Source: Alphaproteobacteria bacterium
GTDB lineage: Bacteria > Pseudomonadota > Alphaproteobacteria > Puniceispirillales > Puniceispirillaceae
Reading direction: 5' to 3'
Length of the DNA: 8,728 nucleotides
Assembly (NCBI GenBank): GCA_011525265.1
Contig: WTHV01000061.1
Span: 1 to 8,728, forward strand
Shown here: positions 5,923-8,728 of the stretch, piece after piece
Position numbering within the stretch: position 1 is the stretch's first letter
How the letters are laid out: each line of letters opens with the position of its first letter
Notes under the pieces: model-generated
Seen by the model: the letters and a program-made list of their open reading frames with translations, nothing else
Told to the model about the DNA's origin: nothing
The model's database searches: none
Program-made: the position numbers and the translations under genes

Positions 5923-6897
5923 TCACAATAGCTGTGCCACCATATCAGGATAGATTTGCGATGCCCGCGCCTCTTCATCTATATCGCGCCCTGCCATAAG
6001 GCCATAGCCTGAGAGTAAAATAGCATGAAGCCCAAAAGATTTTGCGCCTAAAATATCAGTATGAAGCGAATCACCCACCATACCAATGCGCGCTTTATCC
6101 AAAGGCTGACCTATGCCCTGTTTTTCCGCCTTTTTCTGCAAGGCCTCACAAGCAAGCTGATAGGCAGGGGCAAAAGGCTTGCCAGCCATAATAAGCTCTG
6201 TGCCGACAGCCTCATTCGCTTTCATGCCCCAAAAACCTGGCTCAAATGTAAAGCTGCCATCAACAGGCGCCGAAACATCAGGATTGCCAATAATCAGCTT
6301 TGCGTGTGGTGACTGCGCCAATGCTGCCTCAAGATGATTTTGATCATCTGCCTCCCATCCCACAGCGCCAAGGAAGATGAAATAATCAGCCTCAGCCCAA
6401 TTTTTCTCATCAAATTCGGCACCATATAATGCCCCCGGCACATCTTCAAATGGCATCACATGACGTCCCAAATAAGAAAAGCGTGCTTCAGGATTATCTT
6501 GTTTTATCTGGCGAACAAATTGATGGGTGGCATCGCGGCTTGAGACAATATCATCCGCGATAATTGGCAAGCCCCAATCCTGATAGCCCTTCTCACGCCT
6601 TGCGGCTGGCTGACTTGCCCCATTTGTTAAAATCACCACCGGCATATTACGTGCCTTTGCGGCATCAAAAAGATCAAGAATGCCAGCAATAGGCGCAGAG
6701 CCTAGACCTATAACGCCATAGCTATCAAGAATAAGCCCTGACAGACCATCAAGGGCTTGTGAGAGATGCGGCACAAAGCGCATATCAGAGGCAGTGCCTG
6801 CCGGCAAATCTGGGCCATTTGCGTTATAATAACGCTGATATAAAGCCAGCGTCCGTGAGGCCGTAAGAGGCTGTGATGTATCAAATAAGGGGCTCAT
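5923..6897 (-). CDS. HAD-superfamily subfamily IIA hydrolase (TIGR01459-like)
   Basis: A 324-residue protein of the HAD IIA (NagD/pyridoxal-phosphatase-like) group, best matching the family annotated as TIGR01459. Motif I is LILDSYGVIGLG (55-66) with nucleophile D58. Motif II is LTNGASQP (90-97, T91). Motif III lysine is K240 in AGKPFAPAY, and motif IV is GMVGDSLHTDILGAKSFGL (272-290, D276 and D281). The C2-type cap lies between motifs II and III. Position +2 from the nucleophile, usually the general acid/base aspartate, is tyrosine (Y60). As I recall, relatives have aromatic residues there, so this appears to be a family trait. The natural substrate is unknown; a small phosphorylated metabolite is expected. 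About 50 residues precede motif I, longer than in NagD. Start ATG 6897 has no Shine-Dalgarno but follows the CAAGATAATAA element. folB lies just downstream. Confidence 0.88.
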   Translation of the reverse strand: MSPLFDTSQPLTASRTLALYQRYYNANGPDLPAGTASDMRFVPHLSQALDGLSGLILDSYGVIGLGSAPIAGILDLFDAAKARNMPVVILTNGASQPAARREKGYQDWGLPIIADDIVSSRDATHQFVRQIKQDNPEARFSYLGRHVMPFEDVPGALYGAEFDEKNWAEADYFIFLGAVGWEADDQNHLEAALAQSPHAKLIIGNPDVSAPVDGSFTFEPGFWGMKANEAVGTELIMAGKPFAPAYQLACEALQKKAEKQGIGQPLDKARIGMVGDSLHTDILGAKSFGLHAILLSGYGLMAGRDIDEEARASQIYPDMVAQLL

Positions 6898-6986
6898 AGA
6901 TTATTATCTTGTCGTCACTGGCAGAACCAAATGACACTGCCTTTCGTAATTTTTAATGCTTAAAGATGTAAGGCAGGAAGCGCGTA
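6898..6986. promoter_or_regulatory. Divergent intergenic region between the HAD gene and the FAD oxidoreductase gene
   Basis: This 89-bp gap serves both directions. On the minus strand CAAGATAATAA (6911-6901) ends 3 nt before the HAD ATG. Its GATAAT could be a -10, with TTGGTT about 16 bp upstream as a weak -35, predicting a near-leaderless transcript. On the plus strand ATGACA (6931-6936) resembles a -35 but has no convincing -10 partner. AGGAAG (6975-6980) is a clear Shine-Dalgarno, six bases before the FAD gene ATG at 6987. Confidence 0.4.
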
Positions 6987-7958
6987 ATGACAAATACCAA
7001 ATATCAAGATGTGTTTGATCTCATCATTATTGGCTCAGGCATATCTGGCCTTACCGCCGCACGATATGGCGTCCAAAATGGGAAATCTGTGCTTGTGATT
7101 GATAAGGGCAGACGAATTGGTGGCAGATGCAGTACAAAACGCCACGATGGCGCAACCTTTAATCATGGGGCACAATTTTTCACCTGCAAAGAGCCAGAGT
7201 TTCGCGCCCTTATCGCACAAGCACAACAAGCAGGGGCGGTGCATGAGTGGGATTTTGGTCATCACGCCCCCTCTTTTGCCGGAGCGCCGACGATGCGTGA
7301 TCTGCCACAATTTCTGGCAGATGATAGCGCATTTGATATCCTGCAAAATGTGACAATTACAAAGATAAGCAAAGCCCCTTCGCATGATGGCGCGCACTAT
7401 CACCTCTATGACCAAGAGGGCCGTTTTTATCGCTGTCATCAGCTTATCCTCACCCTACCTGCCCCACAGGCTGAACAATTGCTAACCCCTCTCGCCCCTG
7501 ACCTTGCCAAGACAGCTGCTTCTGCCTCTTATGATCCCTGTTGGACTGTTATGCTCGCGCTAGACGCACCGCTTGACGGCACAAATTTTCCGATTCGTGA
7601 TCAGGGCATGATTGGTTGGGCGAATTATGAGCCGCTTCGCTCGTTTGAGGATTACACACCAGCGCTGACCATCCAAGCAAGCCCATCAGCAAGCAACATG
7701 ATGCTGTCATGGGACAAAGAAGAGGTGATAAGCACTCTTGCCAAAGCTTGTGAAGATTATTGCGGCGCGCCGCTCCCAGTCTCTTTGGCACTTGCGCACC
7801 GATGGCTCTATGCCAGAGTATCGCAATCAGCCGATGCCACATTGCCTTTTACCACAAAGGATAAAAGCCTTGCTTTGGCAGGGGATTATTTCGGCAATGC
7901 CCGCCTAGAAAGTGCCTTTCTCTCAGGCCGGCGTGCGGCACATGCACTGTTATCTTAG
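6987..7958 (+). CDS. Renalase-like NAD(P)/FAD-dependent oxidoreductase (COG3380-like)
   Basis: A 323-residue flavoprotein. The N-terminal FAD-binding Rossmann motif is IIIGSGISGLTAA (13-25), and the acidic end of the second strand is VLVIDKG (35-41). GGRCSTKR (45-52) plus FNHGAQFFT (58-66) are typical of the renalase/COG3380 branch of the amine-oxidase fold. The C-terminus has HRWLYARV (271-278) and a second FAD contact, LAGDYFGNARLESAFLSG (297-314). Bacterial renalases oxidise off-pathway dihydronicotinamide isomers (2- and 6-dihydro-NAD(P)) using oxygen. A metabolite-repair role is plausible here but is inference from family. There is no signal peptide, so it should be cytoplasmic. The start is well supported by AGGAAG. 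It is divergent from the HAD gene and stops 7 bp before the convergent DM13 gene's stop. Confidence 0.88.
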   Translation: MTNTKYQDVFDLIIIGSGISGLTAARYGVQNGKSVLVIDKGRRIGGRCSTKRHDGATFNHGAQFFTCKEPEFRALIAQAQQAGAVHEWDFGHHAPSFAGAPTMRDLPQFLADDSAFDILQNVTITKISKAPSHDGAHYHLYDQEGRFYRCHQLILTLPAPQAEQLLTPLAPDLAKTAASASYDPCWTVMLALDAPLDGTNFPIRDQGMIGWANYEPLRSFEDYTPALTIQASPSASNMMLSWDKEEVISTLAKACEDYCGAPLPVSLALAHRWLYARVSQSADATLPFTTKDKSLALAGDYFGNARLESAFLSGRRAAHALLS

Positions 7959-7965
7959 CGTGGTT

Positions 7966-8475
7966 TTACGATAATTCCGCGCTTGTGATAAATTGCCCAA
8001 AAGCCTCACACCAGATGATCAAAGCAGGATATTGCGTTACATCAACGCCCATTGGGACATCGACGGCAAAATTCTCAAACGCCTTAATAGGGGCGATTTG
8101 AACAGCTTGGTCTTTGATGGCCAGGAAATCTGATTCGGTCTCGACAAATTTTGGGATCATATAAAGACGATAATCAGGCCCTGCGGCAATCTTGCCTTCA
8201 AGCCAGATTTTACTGTCAGAGACATTGATCTTTCCCTCACCCCAATGAAGTGCATCTGAATCTTGCAAATCACGCGTAAAGGTGCCAGAGCGTTCTATTG
8301 TTTGCTCAAGCTGTGCAATGGCGGCTGTATCAAGCCCCTTTTCCGCTGTGAGAATTGGCAGAAAATACACCCCAAGCCCAAAGCCAACAATAAGACCGGC
8401 TGTGAATTTCAGAGCGCCAAATAAAATGATATGCCGCGCCGCAAATGCCAAAAGATTTTGAAATAGTGATTTCAT
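7966..8475 (-). CDS. Membrane-anchored DM13-domain protein
   Basis: A 169-residue protein when started at ATG 8475. One N-terminal hydrophobic segment (about 16-42, rich in Gly/Leu/Val) should anchor it in the inner membrane. The remainder (about 62-169) is a DM13 domain. Recognisable parts are SGTFTRDLQDSDALHWGEGKI (63-83), the central AAGPDYRLYMIPKF (97-110) and the terminal PALIIWCEAFGQFITSAEL (150-168), which contains C156, the near-invariant cysteine of this domain. DM13 has been proposed to act in extracytoplasmic electron transfer because of that cysteine and its fusions to redox domains; this is not proven. A longer frame begins at ATG 8499, but GAGGCTAGG sits seven bases before 8475 and no Shine-Dalgarno precedes 8499. 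It converges with the renalase-like gene. A functional link between the two is speculative. Confidence 0.85.
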   Translation of the reverse strand: MKSLFQNLLAFAARHIILFGALKFTAGLIVGFGLGVYFLPILTAEKGLDTAAIAQLEQTIERSGTFTRDLQDSDALHWGEGKINVSDSKIWLEGKIAAGPDYRLYMIPKFVETESDFLAIKDQAVQIAPIKAFENFAVDVPMGVDVTQYPALIIWCEAFGQFITSAELS

Positions 8476-8482
8476 GAATAGA

Positions 8483-8491
8483 CCTAGCCTC
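8483..8491 (-). promoter_or_regulatory. Shine-Dalgarno fixing the DM13 protein start
   Basis: The minus strand reads GAGGCTAGG followed by seven bases and then ATG at 8475. Both GAGG and AGG match the anti-Shine-Dalgarno core. The upstream in-frame ATG at 8499 would place this site inside the coding sequence, so the shorter start is favoured. Confidence 0.6.
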
Positions 8492-8530
8492 TTTTTCATT
8501 GCTTTGCGCTAAATTACACGGCTTTAATCT

Positions 8531-8578
8531 TTTATGTCCATTAGAAGTGTCATCATCCATTATTTTTAAGGTCATAAA
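8531..8578. repeat. Imperfect inverted repeat before the enolase-superfamily gene
   Basis: TTTATGTCC (8531-8539) and GGTCATAAA (8570-8578) are complementary at eight of nine positions with a 30-nt spacer. The right arm overlaps the probable AAGG ribosome-binding site (8568-8571). It could be an operator dyad or a weak RNA stem, or chance in AT-rich DNA. Confidence 0.25.
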
Positions 8579-8581
8579 TTC

Positions 8582-8728
8582 ATGAAGGTCACTCATTTCA
8601 CAAGTTTTGTTGTCGGCACACCGCCCCCTGGTAATGGCGGGCGTTATTTTCTGTTTGTGAAGCTTGAGACTGATAATGGCATTATCGGATATGGTGAGAT
8701 TTACGCAGGCCATATCGCGCCTGATATC
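8582..8728 (+). CDS. Mandelate racemase/muconate lactonizing enzyme family protein, 5' part only
   Basis: The first 49 codons of an enolase-superfamily enzyme, cut by the window end. The N-terminal capping-domain signature is clear: FVVGTPPPGNGGRYFLFVKLETDNGIIGYGEIYAG (residues 9-43). The PPP..GGRYF pattern is typical of the galactonate dehydratase-like branch rather than muconate cycloisomerase proper. Members abstract a proton alpha to a carboxylate in a magnesium-bound barrel, usually dehydrating sugar acids. The barrel, its metal ligands and its catalytic bases lie outside the window, so substrate cannot be assigned. ATG 8582 is preceded by AAGG at 8568-8571, ten bases upstream. The gene is divergent from the DM13 gene across a gap of about 106 bp. 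Confidence 0.85.
   Translation, partial: MKVTHFTSFVVGTPPPGNGGRYFLFVKLETDNGIIGYGEIYAGHIAPDI

Noticed and set aside
7035..7439. Minus-strand 134-codon frame opposite the FAD oxidoreductase
   Set aside because: It covers the region encoding the FAD-binding motifs on the other strand and has no domain or ribosome-binding site.
8330..8713. Minus-strand 127-codon frame spanning the DM13 / enolase-superfamily junction
   Set aside because: It overlaps the DM13 gene in another frame and the antisense of the enolase-superfamily start, with no recognisable domain.

Overview
This 8.7 kb window looks like ordinary, compact chromosome from a marine-type alphaproteobacterium of moderate G+C. That reading rests on the gene complement: an MJ0042 zinc-ribbon/DUF3426 protein beside a YdcF-like protein, a TyrA-HisC-chorismate mutase cluster, a PhaR regulator, and an alphaproteobacterial methyltransferase family. 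A SAR116/Rhodospirillales-like source fits but is inference, because no rRNA or other marker lies in the window. There are no mobile elements, CRISPR arrays, tRNAs or rRNAs that I can recognise. Every intergenic gap is under 150 bp.

Layout. Positions 1-542 (minus) hold the N-terminal 180 codons of a membrane-anchored zinc-ribbon protein, divergent from a YdcF/DUF218 protein (683-1282, plus). That gene converges, with a 7-bp gap, on a tight minus-strand operon read in the order chorismate mutase (3285-4010), hisC (2168-3277), tyrA (1290-2168). Upstream of the operon on the same strand is a methyltransferase (4113-4943), divergent from phaR (5077-5484, plus). phaR converges on a minus-strand pair, a HAD-IIA phosphatase-like gene followed by folB (6897 to 5505). 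A renalase-like FAD oxidoreductase (6987-7958, plus) is divergent from the HAD gene. It converges, again with a 7-bp gap, on a membrane-anchored DM13-domain protein (7966-8475, minus). The window ends in the first 49 codons of an enolase-superfamily (mandelate racemase/muconate lactonizing) enzyme (8582 onward, plus).

How the genes work together. The clearest unit is the aromatic amino-acid operon. Chorismate mutase makes prephenate, TyrA oxidises prephenate or arogenate, and the HisC-type aminotransferase can supply the transamination, so the three genes together could form a chorismate-to-tyrosine route. The mutase has a roughly 135-residue C-terminal domain of unclear function. folB belongs to folate synthesis. 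PhaR implies polyhydroxyalkanoate control, but no pha synthesis gene is in view. The other genes look like unrelated housekeeping or redox functions.

I found no convincing novel system. The points most worth a second look are the extra domain on the chorismate mutase, a perfect 13-bp tandem repeat in that operon's leader, and an identical 11-bp AT-rich element placed exactly 3 nt before the start codons of two otherwise unrelated genes.
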